The position numbers were made by a program, and so were the translations under genes. From CAVWCQ01 sp963753545 (GTDB lineage: Bacteria > Chloroflexota > Anaerolineae > Aggregatilineales > Aggregatilineaceae), in the NCBI GenBank assembly GCA_963753545.1, contig CAVWCQ010000008.1:4092001-4156000 (forward strand): DNA of 64,000 bases. The letters run 5' to 3'. Shown piece by piece: positions 45,915 to 54,413 of this stretch; within the stretch, counting starts at the first letter, position 1; every line of letters begins with the position of its first letter. Below the pieces are notes generated by a model. It was not told the origin of the DNA. It made no database searches and was given only the letters and a program-made list of their open reading frames with translations.

Positions 45915-47374
45915 GGTAGGGTTGTGCTGAGCGGCCAGCGTACGGTAACTGTTGTTCCCTGCCCTGGTCCCGCGCTGGTTATGTCAATCTGTGCCCCGTA
46001 CGCTTCAACAATGGACTGGGCGAGCGACAAACCGAGGCCCGTTCCCGGAATAGAACGTGAGCGTGATTTGTCAGCGCGGTAAAAGCGCTCGAAAACATGG
46101 GGAAGATATTCTGGCGCGATGCCTTGTCCGGAATCTTTGACGGACAGGACTGCCTCGTTTCCATCCACGCGGATAGCCCACGTGATTATGCCTCCCGGTG
46201 GTGTGTATTTGATCGCATTTTCCAGCAAATTGCGGAACAAAATGATCAGGTGGTTCAGGCTGGCACTGACTGAGACAGGTGATTCAACATCCATATCCAA
46301 TCGCAAGTTTATATCTTGCTCTCGGGCTTGCTCCAGCATAGACGCGTACAGGCTGTGAGCAAACCGTTCGAGATCAATTTGCTCCTGCCCGGTTTCGGCT
46401 CGCTTGGCATCGAACCGAGAGAGCAGGACAAGATCATCCACCAATTCACTCAGGCGCGTTAACTCGTCGTCCAATTCCAGAATGTACTGGTCGTGTGTAG
46501 CAGGATCGAGCGAGGCATCACGGCGCAGCGCCTCGGTTCGCAAACGCATGGTCGTTAACGGCGTGCGGAGTTCGTGCGAGGTATTGCTGGCAAAAGCGCG
46601 TTGTTCCTCAATCATAGCCTGAACCTGTTCAGCCATCTGGTTGAAGGCTTGAGCGACCGCGGCGATCTCATCACGTCCCTGGTATGTCACCCGGTGTGAA
46701 AGTTCCCCACGCGACAACCGGAGAGCCGAATCGCGCAGTTTTTCGAGCGGGCGGATGAGTGAGGTAGACAGCCAGACACTGGCGAGCAGCGCGACAGCCG
46801 AAATTCCGGCTACTCCCAGTCCCAGTGTTTCCCATCGTTTGCGGACCGCCTGCTGAAGATGGCTGGCTGGTTCGCTCATCTGAACGTAACCGACAAAGGA
46901 TCGACTGCGGACGATAGGAGCGGCAGTAAAAAGCATTTCCCGCCCGCGTTCGTCCTTACGCTGATCAACCGTGACTACATTCTGACTGGCTGCGACCATT
47001 TCAGGATATTGTTTCAGTTCGTCTGGCAGGGGATATCCTTGCGGCGGCACCCCATCCTGCCGGGGGCGATCATTGGGGGATTCGCGTCCTGTCTGGACCA
47101 GGATCAATTTGAGACTGGTATCAGATCGTGGGTTCAGGCCGCTCAGAGCTTCGGCCAACTGCGCCTCGGTTGGAATCACATCTGGCTCGCCTTGTGCGAC
47201 TTCTACCAACCCGCGTGTAACCAGAACAACCTCGTTGGTCAGCCTCAATTCATAATCGCGCCGGGCCGTGCTGGAAATCTGTTGTCCAGCGAGCAGAGCT
47301 AACCCGCCAAATCCAAGCACAATCAACCCTGCATAGGCGATAATGAGGCGAATTCGGAGGCTGTACTGTCTCAC
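45911..47374 (-). CDS. Sensor histidine kinase (HAMP, HisKA, HATPase)
   Basis: 487 residues. First membrane helix at ~10-28 (LIIAYAGLIVLGFGGLALLA), an outer sensor region of ~145 residues, second helix near 185 (GLGVAGISAVALLASVWLST), HAMP domain, HisKA box FASNTSHELRTPLTTMR with the phospho-His, and ATP-binding motifs FRNLLENAIKYTPPGG, VKDSGQGIAPEYLPHVFERF and GTGLGLSLAQ. A typical class I sensor that detects conditions at or outside the membrane. It lies 10 bases after the response regulator gene, which it should phosphorylate. The divergent PDZ/HtrA genes suggest envelope stress as the signal. Confidence 0.95.
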   Translation of the reverse strand: MRQYSLRIRLIIAYAGLIVLGFGGLALLAGQQISSTARRDYELRLTNEVVLVTRGLVEVAQGEPDVIPTEAQLAEALSGLNPRSDTSLKLILVQTGRESPNDRPRQDGVPPQGYPLPDELKQYPEMVAASQNVVTVDQRKDERGREMLFTAAPIVRSRSFVGYVQMSEPASHLQQAVRKRWETLGLGVAGISAVALLASVWLSTSLIRPLEKLRDSALRLSRGELSHRVTYQGRDEIAAVAQAFNQMAEQVQAMIEEQRAFASNTSHELRTPLTTMRLRTEALRRDASLDPATHDQYILELDDELTRLSELVDDLVLLSRFDAKRAETGQEQIDLERFAHSLYASMLEQAREQDINLRLDMDVESPVSVSASLNHLIILFRNLLENAIKYTPPGGIITWAIRVDGNEAVLSVKDSGQGIAPEYLPHVFERFYRADKSRSRSIPGTGLGLSLAQSIVEAYGAQIDITSAGPGQGTTVTVRWPLSTTLP

Positions 47375-47384
47375 ATGGGTCTCC

Positions 47385-48074
47385 TTATGACACGACGAAG
47401 CGGTAGCCCACCCCGCGCACGGTCTGGATCAACTCCGGGTTACCTGGGTCATCTTCCAGTTTTTCGCGCAGCCAGCGGATATGCACATCGAGTGTTCGCA
47501 TGTCACCTAACCAATCCGTGCCCCACACCTGATCAAAAATCTGAGCGCGCGTCACAACCTGTCCCGCGTTGAGCAGCAACAGACTTAACAGTTCAAATTC
47601 CTTATACCGTAAAGGCAAAACCCTGCCCCCTTTGGTTACCTGTCTGCTTTCCAGGCTGAGACTGATATCGCGGATGGTGATCATCTGCGGCTGTTTGGCG
47701 CTTTGGGTATCCATCTCCACGCGCCTCAGCAGAGCTTTGATGCGCGCCATCAGTTCTCGTGTGCTAAACGGCTTGGTCAAATAATCATCCGCGCCTAGTT
47801 CCAGCCCCAGCACCCGATCTACCTCATCACTCAGCGCCGTGAGCATCAGAATTGGTACGGTGCTGTGCTTGCGGATGGATTTACAAACCTCCCAGCCATC
47901 CATCTCTGGCAGCAGAATGTCGAGAATAATCAGGTCGAGAGTCGGGTCAAGAGCTAACTGGTATCCTGTGGCCCCATCGGTTGCGGTTTTAACCTGATAG
48001 CCCCCGGTAGTCAGCGCCCGCACGACAGGCCCTTGAATAAGTGGATCGTCCTCTATGAGCAATATCTGCGCCAC
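47385..48074 (-). CDS. OmpR-family response regulator
   Basis: 229 residues from the GTG at 48074 (GAGG 7 bases upstream); a longer frame to 48182 would run through the regulatory repeats and is rejected. Receiver domain: LLIEDDPLI, phosphorylation Asp in DLIILDILLPEMDG, Thr in LMLTAL, Lys in DYLTKPFSTRELMARI. C-terminal winged helix: LLSLLLLNAGQVVTRAQIFD, LDVHIRWLREKLEDDPGNPE, VRGVGYRFV. It is the likely binder of the 10-bp repeats at 48143 and 50383. Confidence 0.95.
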   Translation of the reverse strand: MAQILLIEDDPLIQGPVVRALTTGGYQVKTATDGATGYQLALDPTLDLIILDILLPEMDGWEVCKSIRKHSTVPILMLTALSDEVDRVLGLELGADDYLTKPFSTRELMARIKALLRRVEMDTQSAKQPQMITIRDISLSLESRQVTKGGRVLPLRYKEFELLSLLLLNAGQVVTRAQIFDQVWGTDWLGDMRTLDVHIRWLREKLEDDPGNPELIQTVRGVGYRFVVS

Positions 48075-48142
48075 TGGATTTCCTCGTGTTGTTCCTGAAG
48101 TGCCTTCATTGTGGCACTTTCCTACTCGGTAATCAATCCATG

Positions 48143-48184
48143 TTAAAGAAGATTTAAGGTTATTTGAGGTGGCGATAACCATAA
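48143..48184. promoter_or_regulatory. Three 10-bp direct repeats plus ATAACCATAA module
   Basis: TTAAAG, TTTAAG and TTTGAG start at 48143, 48153 and 48163, exactly one helix turn apart, and ATAACCATAA follows at 48175-48184. Exactly the same layout occurs at 50383-50424. Tandem repeats on one face of the helix are how OmpR-type regulators bind; the module lies between the regulator gene and the PDZ gene. Confidence 0.65.
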
Positions 48185-48265
48185 GCCCGCCAGAACGTCA
48201 TACAGTAGAGAGAGTTTAATGGAAAGGTCTGGCCGATGGGGCTGGGCCAACAAACGGGAGGCTCT

Positions 48266-49106
48266 ATGCGTAAAGTAACAGGTATCGGTCTTGTGTTGAT
48301 TTTAGCGCTCTCAGCGGTGATCACGGGCACGATTTTTGCCCAGGACGGTGGCACGACTCAGAATCAGAAGACGTGGCTGGGCGTTCGTTTAGCCGAAACA
48401 GAAGACGGAGTCGTTGTCAGAGCAGGTGTCGCCCGGTTCCCCCGCTGAGGCTGGTGGGCTGCTTGTTGGCGATGTAATCGTCAGCTTGGACGGCGAAGCA
48501 GTTGACTCGGCGGAAGCATTCGTACAGGCTGTCGAGGCTCACGCGTCGGGAGATACGATCTCGGTTGTGGTAACGCGTGACGGCAGCGAAAGCACGCTTG
48601 ATATTGAACTCGGCACAGTTCCGGCGAACGAGCGCGGCGGCAAAGACGATCTGTTTGCAAGCGGCGACCTTGATCCCCAGGTAATGGCTGAAATGGTGCT
48701 GCATGTCGAACTGGACACCGTTGACAATGGGTATCAGGTTCTTGCAGGCCGTATGCGCGACCAGTCTGATCTTCAGGTTGGCGACGTAATTACCGCTGTA
48801 AACGATACCCCCATCCAGGACGTTGATTGGGCAGCGCTGGTGGCAAGCCAGACGAGTGCAGATAGCACCACTCTGACGCTCACAGTACAGCGCGATAGCG
48901 CGGAAGTAACCGTTGAACTCCCACTTTTCGCCGGACGTGGTGGCCCTGACTTCCGTGGACACGGTGGGCGGCAAGGCGAAGCCCCTCAAGACGGCGGACA
49001 ACTTGATGATGGCCAGCAGCCCGGTAATGGTCAACAATCTGATCAGCAAGGTAGTAGTACCAGCACCAGCGGATCGATCCTAAAATCAAATAGTGTACCT
49101 GCATAA
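48266..49106 (+). CDS. Secreted protein with two PDZ domains (frameshifted)
   Basis: About 280 residues when joined, from the ATG at 48266 (GGGAGG upstream). Signal peptide MRKVTGIGLVLILALSAVIT ending FAQ. First PDZ: TWLGVRLAETEDGVVV, then after the break VSPGSPAEAGGLLVGDVIVS and LDGEAVDSAEAFVQAV. Second PDZ: DLQVGDVITAVNDTPIQDVD. The C-terminus is a Gly/Gln/Asp-rich low-complexity tail. One surplus base near 48420 (GTTGTCAGAGCAG) breaks the frame. It resembles the regulatory half of HtrA without a protease domain, and lies just before an HtrA gene; it may present or bind misfolded proteins. Confidence 0.82.
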
Positions 49107-49136
49107 AGATCACAGATCACACATCGTCCATTCTCA

Positions 49137-49163
49137 TTCGAGGGCTGCTGCTCAGCCCTCGAA
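49137..49163. promoter_or_regulatory. Hairpin between PDZ and HtrA genes
   Basis: 10-bp perfect stem TTCGAGGGCT (49137-49146) / AGCCCTCGAA (49154-49163) with a 7-nt loop and then CGTTTTGG. A weak terminator or attenuator ahead of the HtrA ribosome site. Confidence 0.55.
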
Positions 49164-49187
49164 CGTTTTGGCGGAGGTTCAGAAGGT

Positions 49188-50321
49188 ATGAAACGTTTTA
49201 CAGTGGTTCTGGTCATCCTGATGGCATTTTTCATTGGGATGCTCGTCAATCTGGTCGCGCCAGATAAGACTTACATCGTTTCTCGCCCCGTTTCTGCTGC
49301 ACAGGTAAGTCGATCGACCGAAGCCCTGAATCAGACATCACGGGCCGACAATGTCTTCACCCAAATTTATGATGATGTCAGTCCCTCGGTCGTTGCCATC
49401 CGTGTGACAATATCAGCCCGCAACCAGATCATCGGTACTGCCACAGGCTCAGGCTTTGTAATCGACCAGCAGGGATATATTGTCACCAACAATCATGTTG
49501 TGGATGGTGGGTCGCAAATTGAGGTCGACCTTTTTGACGGTACGTTGGCCTGGGCCGATATTGTCGGTGTTGATCCGGACTCAGACCTTGCTGTGCTCAA
49601 AGTGGATGTGCCAGCGGAACAGCTTCACCCCATCACCTTTGGCAACTCGAACGCACTTCAAGTCGGACAGACCGTTTTAGCGATTGGCAGTCCCTTTGGG
49701 CAGGATTGGACGCTGACGAGTGGGATTATCAGCGGCCTGGATCGGACCATTCAGGGGCTGAACCGATTTTCAATTGGCGGCGTGATTCAAACCGACGCGG
49801 CAATTAATCCTGGCAACAGCGGCGGTCCTTTGCTGAATCTGGACGGTCAGTTAATCGGCGTCAATTCGCAGATCGCGACCAACACGACCAGCAATTCGGG
49901 CGTAGGGTTTGCCATCCCTAGCAACCTGGCCCAGCGTGTTGCCCAGCAGTTGATCACTCAGGGATCGGCGGAATACAGCTATATCGGCATTTCAGGGACA
50001 GATGTTACGCTGTCGCTGATTGATGCCCTCGGCCTGCCAAGCAATACACGCGGCGTCCTTGTATCCGAGGTCATGCGCGGCGGCCCAGCCGATAGTGCTG
50101 GATTACAAACGGCAGGAACGGTGCAGTCAGTAAATGGGCAGGGTATCCCGACCAGATTTGATATCATCACGGCTATCGACGGCTACCCCCTCAAAGGTAT
50201 GGAAGACCTGATCTCGTATCTGGCACGCGAAACAATGCCAGATCAGACAGCCCACCTGACTGTCCTGCGCGACGGTAAGCAGCAGATCGAGATCGATATC
50301 ATATTGTCAGCCCGCCCCTAG
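49188..50321 (+). CDS. HtrA/DegP-type serine protease with PDZ domain
   Basis: 377 residues. N-terminal membrane anchor (VVLVILMAFFIGMLVNLVA) without clear cleavage. Trypsin-like domain with the full catalytic triad: His103 in VTNNHVV, Asp133 in DPDSDLAVLKV and Ser211 in NPGNSGGPLL. One PDZ domain follows from about residue 260 (YIGISGTDVTL, VSEVMRGGPADSAGLQTAGT). The enzyme degrades or refolds damaged proteins outside the membrane. GGAGG lies 10 bases before the ATG, and a strong terminator follows. With the PDZ gene and the divergent two-component genes it forms an envelope-stress set. Confidence 0.95.
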   Translation: MKRFTVVLVILMAFFIGMLVNLVAPDKTYIVSRPVSAAQVSRSTEALNQTSRADNVFTQIYDDVSPSVVAIRVTISARNQIIGTATGSGFVIDQQGYIVTNNHVVDGGSQIEVDLFDGTLAWADIVGVDPDSDLAVLKVDVPAEQLHPITFGNSNALQVGQTVLAIGSPFGQDWTLTSGIISGLDRTIQGLNRFSIGGVIQTDAAINPGNSGGPLLNLDGQLIGVNSQIATNTTSNSGVGFAIPSNLAQRVAQQLITQGSAEYSYIGISGTDVTLSLIDALGLPSNTRGVLVSEVMRGGPADSAGLQTAGTVQSVNGQGIPTRFDIITAIDGYPLKGMEDLISYLARETMPDQTAHLTVLRDGKQQIEIDIILSARP

Positions 50322-50340
50322 CTCGAATAGGTTCGGTCAA

Positions 50341-50380
50341 AAAACAAAACCCACTGCCAATTATCAGTGGGTTTTGTTTT
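50341..50380 (+). terminator. Terminator after the HtrA gene
   Basis: Perfect 16-bp stem (50341-50356 / 50365-50380), 8-nt loop, with an A run before and TTTTGTTTT at the end. Confidence 0.93.
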
Positions 50381-50382
50381 AT

Positions 50383-50424
50383 TTAATGAGGATTTAAAGA
50401 AATTTAAGTCATCAATAACCATAA
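50383..50424 (+). promoter_or_regulatory. Second copy of the three-repeat/ATAACCATAA module
   Basis: TTAATG, TTTAAA and TTTAAG start at 50383, 50393 and 50403, and ATAACCATAA lies at 50415-50424, 12 bases after the start of the third repeat as in the copy at 48143. CATAAA within it (50420-50425) could be the -10 box of the dioxygenase gene, with the repeats in the place of a -35 box. Confidence 0.65.
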
Positions 50425-50482
50425 AAAGGAGGTTATCGCTGATAATCTGGTCATCGTTGGTTATCGGATGGAGATGGACAGG

Positions 50483-51526
50483 ATGAAACAGAGGTTAGCG
50501 GTACTTTTTAGCGGGCTGATGCTGGTAGGATCCAGCACGGCTCTTGCACAGGGGGGTCCGAACGACAATTTCTTCAAAGATCCGGGCGCGACTGATAATC
50601 ACTGCGGTTATACAGATGAATCCACATCTGGCCCCTATTACGTTTCGGGCGCGCCCGAAACCGATACCCTGGTCCTGCAACCGCTTGACGGTCAGGAAAT
50701 TGCTTTCAGCGGGGTTGTTTATGATGGCAGCACGGGAGAACCAATCCCGAATGCTCAGGTGGAAGTGTGGCATGCCGATGCGAATGGCGTGTACTATCCT
50801 CAAGCTCACGGAGACGCAGCCAATTTTGCGGCTGATGCTCTAAATCTGCGTGGTACGGTGATGGCAGATGAAAATGGTGAATATCAGTTCACCACCATCC
50901 AACCCGGCCTCTACGAAAACCGGAGACGGCACGTTCACTGGTATATCACCGCAGATGGTTATATTCCACTCTTTACCCAGACCTATTGGCAGGACGACCC
51001 GAATGCGGCTGTTGATGGAACGGATCAGGACACGGAAGCTTGCCGCATCCTGACCTTTTCGGAAAATGAGGATGGGGTTCTCGCTGCGACCTTCAATATC
51101 TATCTGCGCCCCGATGCGTCCGGTGGCACGACCGCTGCCGTTCAAACCCCAGAATTCACGTTGTTGAATCTCAACACGGCTTCGGCTGATGACTTCCTGA
51201 CGATTCCAGGCGTAGGCAGCCGCATGGTGCGCGAGTTTATGGAATATCGGCCCTACGTCAGCATTCAGCAGTTCCGGCGCGAGATCGGCAAGTACGTGGA
51301 TGATGATCAGGTTGCTGCCTATGAGGCCTATGTCTATGTTCCGGTGAACGTGAACAACTCCGATGCCGAAACGCTGAAGCAGATTCCCGGCGTGGATGAT
51401 GACATCGCCAATGAACTGATCGCCGCCCGTCCTTACAACTCAAATCAGGCATTTCTAAACGCCCTTTCCGAATACCTCTCGGACCCTGACGTTCAGTCTG
51501 CGGCGAACTACCTGGAGGCAGATTGA
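50483..51526 (+). CDS. Secreted intradiol dioxygenase-like domain fused to ComEA-type HhH repeats
   Basis: 347 residues from the ATG at 50483; ATGs at 50468 and 50474 are possible, but this one gives a clean signal peptide (MKQRLAVLFSGLMLVGSSTA, cut after ALAQ). Residues ~25-210 follow the intradiol ring-cleavage dioxygenase fold: TSGPYYVSGAPE, FSGVVYDGSTGEPIPNAQVE, VWHADANGVYYPQ, and RRRHVHWYI with the His-x-His iron ligands. Residues ~220-345 contain two helix-hairpin-helix units: LNLNTASADDFLTIPGVGSR and VNNSDAETLKQIPGVDDDIA, as in DNA-binding ComEA. The fusion is unusual. It may oxidise aromatic groups at the cell surface while bound to DNA or another polymer. Confidence 0.8.
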   Translation: MKQRLAVLFSGLMLVGSSTALAQGGPNDNFFKDPGATDNHCGYTDESTSGPYYVSGAPETDTLVLQPLDGQEIAFSGVVYDGSTGEPIPNAQVEVWHADANGVYYPQAHGDAANFAADALNLRGTVMADENGEYQFTTIQPGLYENRRRHVHWYITADGYIPLFTQTYWQDDPNAAVDGTDQDTEACRILTFSENEDGVLAATFNIYLRPDASGGTTAAVQTPEFTLLNLNTASADDFLTIPGVGSRMVREFMEYRPYVSIQQFRREIGKYVDDDQVAAYEAYVYVPVNVNNSDAETLKQIPGVDDDIANELIAARPYNSNQAFLNALSEYLSDPDVQSAANYLEAD

Positions 51527-51969
51527 TGATCAGCGCGGCAGTCGTTGACCTGCGGCTGCGCCGCGCGCTGCTCGGCCTGGCAGGGTTGATGTTCCTGGGC
51601 ACAACCTTTGAACTCTGGCTGGTTGATCACACGGAAACCCGTATTCAAATGATCCCATTTGTGTTGTGTGGTCTGGGTGTACTGGCTGTAGCGGGAGTGT
51701 TGCTTTCGGCCCAACCCGTGACGGTGCTCTTCCTGCGCGGAGTGATGCTCCTCGTCATTGCCGGAAGTTCGCTGGGGATGTATGAACACCTGGCAGGGAA
51801 CTTTGCCTTCGAGTTGGAAATTCGTCCGAACGTTACAGCCAGTGACGTTCTGCTGGATGCGCTCAAGGGAGGCAATCCCCTCTTAGCGCCGGGGATGCTG
51901 GCTGTAGCCGGAGCTATCGCGCTCATAGCGACCTACTCCCATCCAGGAGTGATCCGCCAGGAAAGTTGA
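51526..51969 (+). CDS. Small four-helix membrane protein, unknown
   Basis: 147 residues. The ATG overlaps the dioxygenase stop by one base (TGATG) and has CTGGAGG upstream, so the two are translationally coupled. Four hydrophobic segments: LLGLAGLMFLGTTFELWLVD, MIPFVLCGLGVLAVAGVLLS, VTVLFLRGVMLLVIAGSSLG and GMLAVAGAIALIATY, with an outer or inner loop (FELEIRPNVTASD) before the last one. No family recognised. By coupling it may anchor or assist the secreted dioxygenase. Confidence 0.7.
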   Translation: MISAAVVDLRLRRALLGLAGLMFLGTTFELWLVDHTETRIQMIPFVLCGLGVLAVAGVLLSAQPVTVLFLRGVMLLVIAGSSLGMYEHLAGNFAFELEIRPNVTASDVLLDALKGGNPLLAPGMLAVAGAIALIATYSHPGVIRQES

Positions 51970-51980
51970 AGACGTAAGAC

Positions 51981-52018
51981 CGATCTACTCTTGCAAATGC
52001 GCCTGCAAGAGTAGATCG
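51981..52018. terminator. Hairpin after the dioxygenase/membrane-protein pair
   Basis: Perfect 15-bp stem (51981-51995 / 52004-52018), 8-nt loop; no T run follows, so it may need Rho or serve as an mRNA end protector. The following ~190 bases to 52210 show no gene. Confidence 0.6.
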
Positions 52019-52210
52019 GCTCGTTATAGCGATGATGCACGTTGGATACTGGCCCCGTACTTGAGGAGTAACCTCCTTCTGGTTTCAGCGCACAGTAGAT
52101 AAAGCAAATTGAACGGCGATATCGGGTGACATTTGCATTCGGTAATCCCGACCACCTTCTCATCGCAAAATCTGTTGTGAAGACGATCTCTGCTTCTACT
52201 ATACAAAATA

Positions 52211-52236
52211 CCGGAGAGGTCGTTGAACCTCTCCGG
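52211..52236 (-). terminator. Terminator of the peptide-binding protein gene
   Basis: 10-bp stem CCGGAGAGGT (52211-52220) / ACCTCTCCGG (52227-52236) with a 6-nt loop; on the minus strand it is followed by TATTTTGTAT. Confidence 0.75.
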
Positions 52237-52261
52237 CACTTCCCCCATCCCGTGCTTACTG

Positions 52262-54010
52262 CTACGAGCCGCGCCCCGCTAGTTGAGCGGCCTGGTCAAT
52301 GGTCCGCCAATCATAGTGCGGGCCACCAAACAGGCCATCCGTGTCGAAGGGTCCAGTCACCCACGGTTTGGTCAGACTAAATGTTATGCCCAGATACAAT
52401 GGAATGATGGGCTGTTCACCATCGGGGCCAAAGAACATATCCTCGATCTGATAGTAGAGTTCAACGCGAGTATTGGGATCGGTTTCTCGTGCGGCCTGTG
52501 TGATCAGATCGTCCACTTCGCTGCAGGGACGCTTTTGATCATTTTCAGCTTCGCACGACAGCACATCGGCCACCCAGTTGTTGGCATCGGGATAATCCGA
52601 CGACCAGCCGATCGCCCATATATTGGGGCGATCCTCGATAGCATTCTGCGGCTTGATCAACTCCAGCAGAACCGTAAATTCCTGCTGCTCGATGGTCATC
52701 GTGTTTGGATCACAGCCCAACTCGCGCTCTACGCTGGCAGCCACGAACTCGGCCAGCGGGCCTTGGCCAGTACTAACGACAAATACGATAGGTGGCAGTC
52801 CCTGGCAGTTCGGATAACCCGCCGCCCCGATTTCCTGCAGGGCAAACTCGGGATCGTAGCCGACCCCTACTTCGTTAATAGGCGGCGCGCCAAAAATGCC
52901 CGGCGGTGTAAAGTGAATCATCGGGATACCGCGCCCCTGGCGAATTTCCTGAATATATGCCTCACGGTCTATCGAAGCAGAAAAGGCGCGCCGGACGTGC
53001 ACATTGTCGAACGGCGCTTTGTCGTGGGCCAGCCCCAGGTAACCAACACCCAGCGTCGATGTCTGGCTGAGTTGATCGGCGTACTGCGGATCGCTGAGAA
53101 CAGACTGCACTTCGGCGGCAGGTACACCGGAGCGGTCAATCTGGTTGTCTTGATACAGGGCAAAAATCGTGCCCAAATCTTCAACCTGTGTCACCACAAC
53201 CCGCTCGACATTTCCCGGCCCGCGCAGGTCGTCTGGTAGATACGGATTGCTCAGGTAAACCCACCGCACGCCGCGTACGAATTCATCCAGGACGAATGGG
53301 CCATTGGTGACAATGTTGCCCACTTCGGTCCAGTCATTCCCATACTCTTCAATCACTTCACGTGGTACGGCTTTGTACATCCACATCGGGGTCTGGCTGA
53401 AGAAAAAGCCTGCTGAGTATTGCAGGTTTACAACCAATGTACTGCTGTCCGGCGCCGAGACCTGGACCAGATCATAATCTGCATCGGTCACTTCCTCGAT
53501 TGCCTTCTGCGATAGGTCATTGCAACCCAGGATAACCTTATCCGCAATGCTGGTGTAATAGGCACTGAGACGCGGGTCACAAGCACGTTTGATACCGTAG
53601 GCAATATCGTCGGCTGTCACATTGCGCAGCACACTGCCCTCGTGCGTGGTCGGATCCCAGTGCACCCAGGGAACATCATTGCGAATGGTGAACGTCCACT
53701 GTAAACCATCTTCACTGACTATCCAACTGGTCGCCAATTCGGGGTTGATGTTTCCTGGAGTTACAGGATCCGAATCGGTGATGCCCAAAAACAACTGCTC
53801 GATGACTGTATTTGAATACAAATCTGAAGCAATCTGAGGATCAAGTGTGGCAATCTGGTTCTGTTCGGTAATGTAATAGGTGATCGGTTCTTCCTGGCGC
53901 ATCACACTCACCAGTTGGATGTCGGTATCGCTGGCGAGCGAAATGCCTGTCGGCACTAACCCGGCTGCCATTGTACAAACAATGAGAGCCACAAACGTTC
54001 TTTTGAACAT
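52262..54010 (-). CDS. ABC transporter substrate-binding protein, family 5 (orphan)
   Basis: 582 residues. Signal peptide MFKRTFVALIVCTMAAGLVP ending LAS, no lipobox Cys. Family 5 features: QIATLDPQIASDLYSNTVIE, LATSWIVSEDGLQWTFTIRN, TADDIAYGIKRACDP, VRRAFSASIDREAYIQEIRQ and the C-terminal WSSDYPDANNWVADV. Four Cys in the mature part (near KRACDP, ILGCND, LSCEAE, RPCSE) may form disulfides. No permease or ATPase gene is adjacent, so it must use another transporter or act as a sensor. An 11-bp direct repeat upstream may place it under the BTAD regulator beyond. Confidence 0.9.
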   Translation of the reverse strand: MFKRTFVALIVCTMAAGLVPTGISLASDTDIQLVSVMRQEEPITYYITEQNQIATLDPQIASDLYSNTVIEQLFLGITDSDPVTPGNINPELATSWIVSEDGLQWTFTIRNDVPWVHWDPTTHEGSVLRNVTADDIAYGIKRACDPRLSAYYTSIADKVILGCNDLSQKAIEEVTDADYDLVQVSAPDSSTLVVNLQYSAGFFFSQTPMWMYKAVPREVIEEYGNDWTEVGNIVTNGPFVLDEFVRGVRWVYLSNPYLPDDLRGPGNVERVVVTQVEDLGTIFALYQDNQIDRSGVPAAEVQSVLSDPQYADQLSQTSTLGVGYLGLAHDKAPFDNVHVRRAFSASIDREAYIQEIRQGRGIPMIHFTPPGIFGAPPINEVGVGYDPEFALQEIGAAGYPNCQGLPPIVFVVSTGQGPLAEFVAASVERELGCDPNTMTIEQQEFTVLLELIKPQNAIEDRPNIWAIGWSSDYPDANNWVADVLSCEAENDQKRPCSEVDDLITQAARETDPNTRVELYYQIEDMFFGPDGEQPIIPLYLGITFSLTKPWVTGPFDTDGLFGGPHYDWRTIDQAAQLAGRGS

Positions 54011-54243
54011 GGTTCCTTCCTCCTTAATGAAAGTGTTCGAGGCGCTTGTTGCGAGAGGCCGCTGGGCGACATACCCGAATGCCGCCCAGCCAGCGAAAAA
54101 AAGGAGGAGCTAATGGTGAACAGGTGGAAAAGTTGCGGGCCAAACCATCCGTTCGCCATGTCACAGCACCGCCACTCGATCCGGTGTTGCCTCCCACCCA
54201 GCGAGTAACCTCACTATAGGGTGTTGACGTTCCCGGACCGCTT

Positions 54244-54264
54244 GGAAAACGTTCGGAAAACGTT
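54244..54264. promoter_or_regulatory. Direct repeats GGAAAACGTT with 11-bp period
   Basis: GGAAAACGTT at 54244-54253 and again at 54255-54264. Tandem sites with an 11-bp period are typical of SARP/BTAD-type regulators. The site lies between the divergent binding-protein gene (52262-54010) and the BTAD gene (54414). The rest of 54011-54413 shows no gene. Confidence 0.5.
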
Positions 54265-54413
54265 TGCGCAAGCGTACAGGGCTTCACTTGACAGGTAATA
54301 GATAAATCAGGAAGAATGAGATAGCCATCTATGCGGTAAGCGGGCCGCCACAATGCCTCCTACTACGAGAGACCAATAAGCCTCTCTTTTTAAATTCACG
54401 GGGGGATAATAGA

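Noticed and set aside
52283..53239. 318-residue plus-strand frame
   Set aside because: Mirror of the family 5 binding protein at 52262-54010; no start site.
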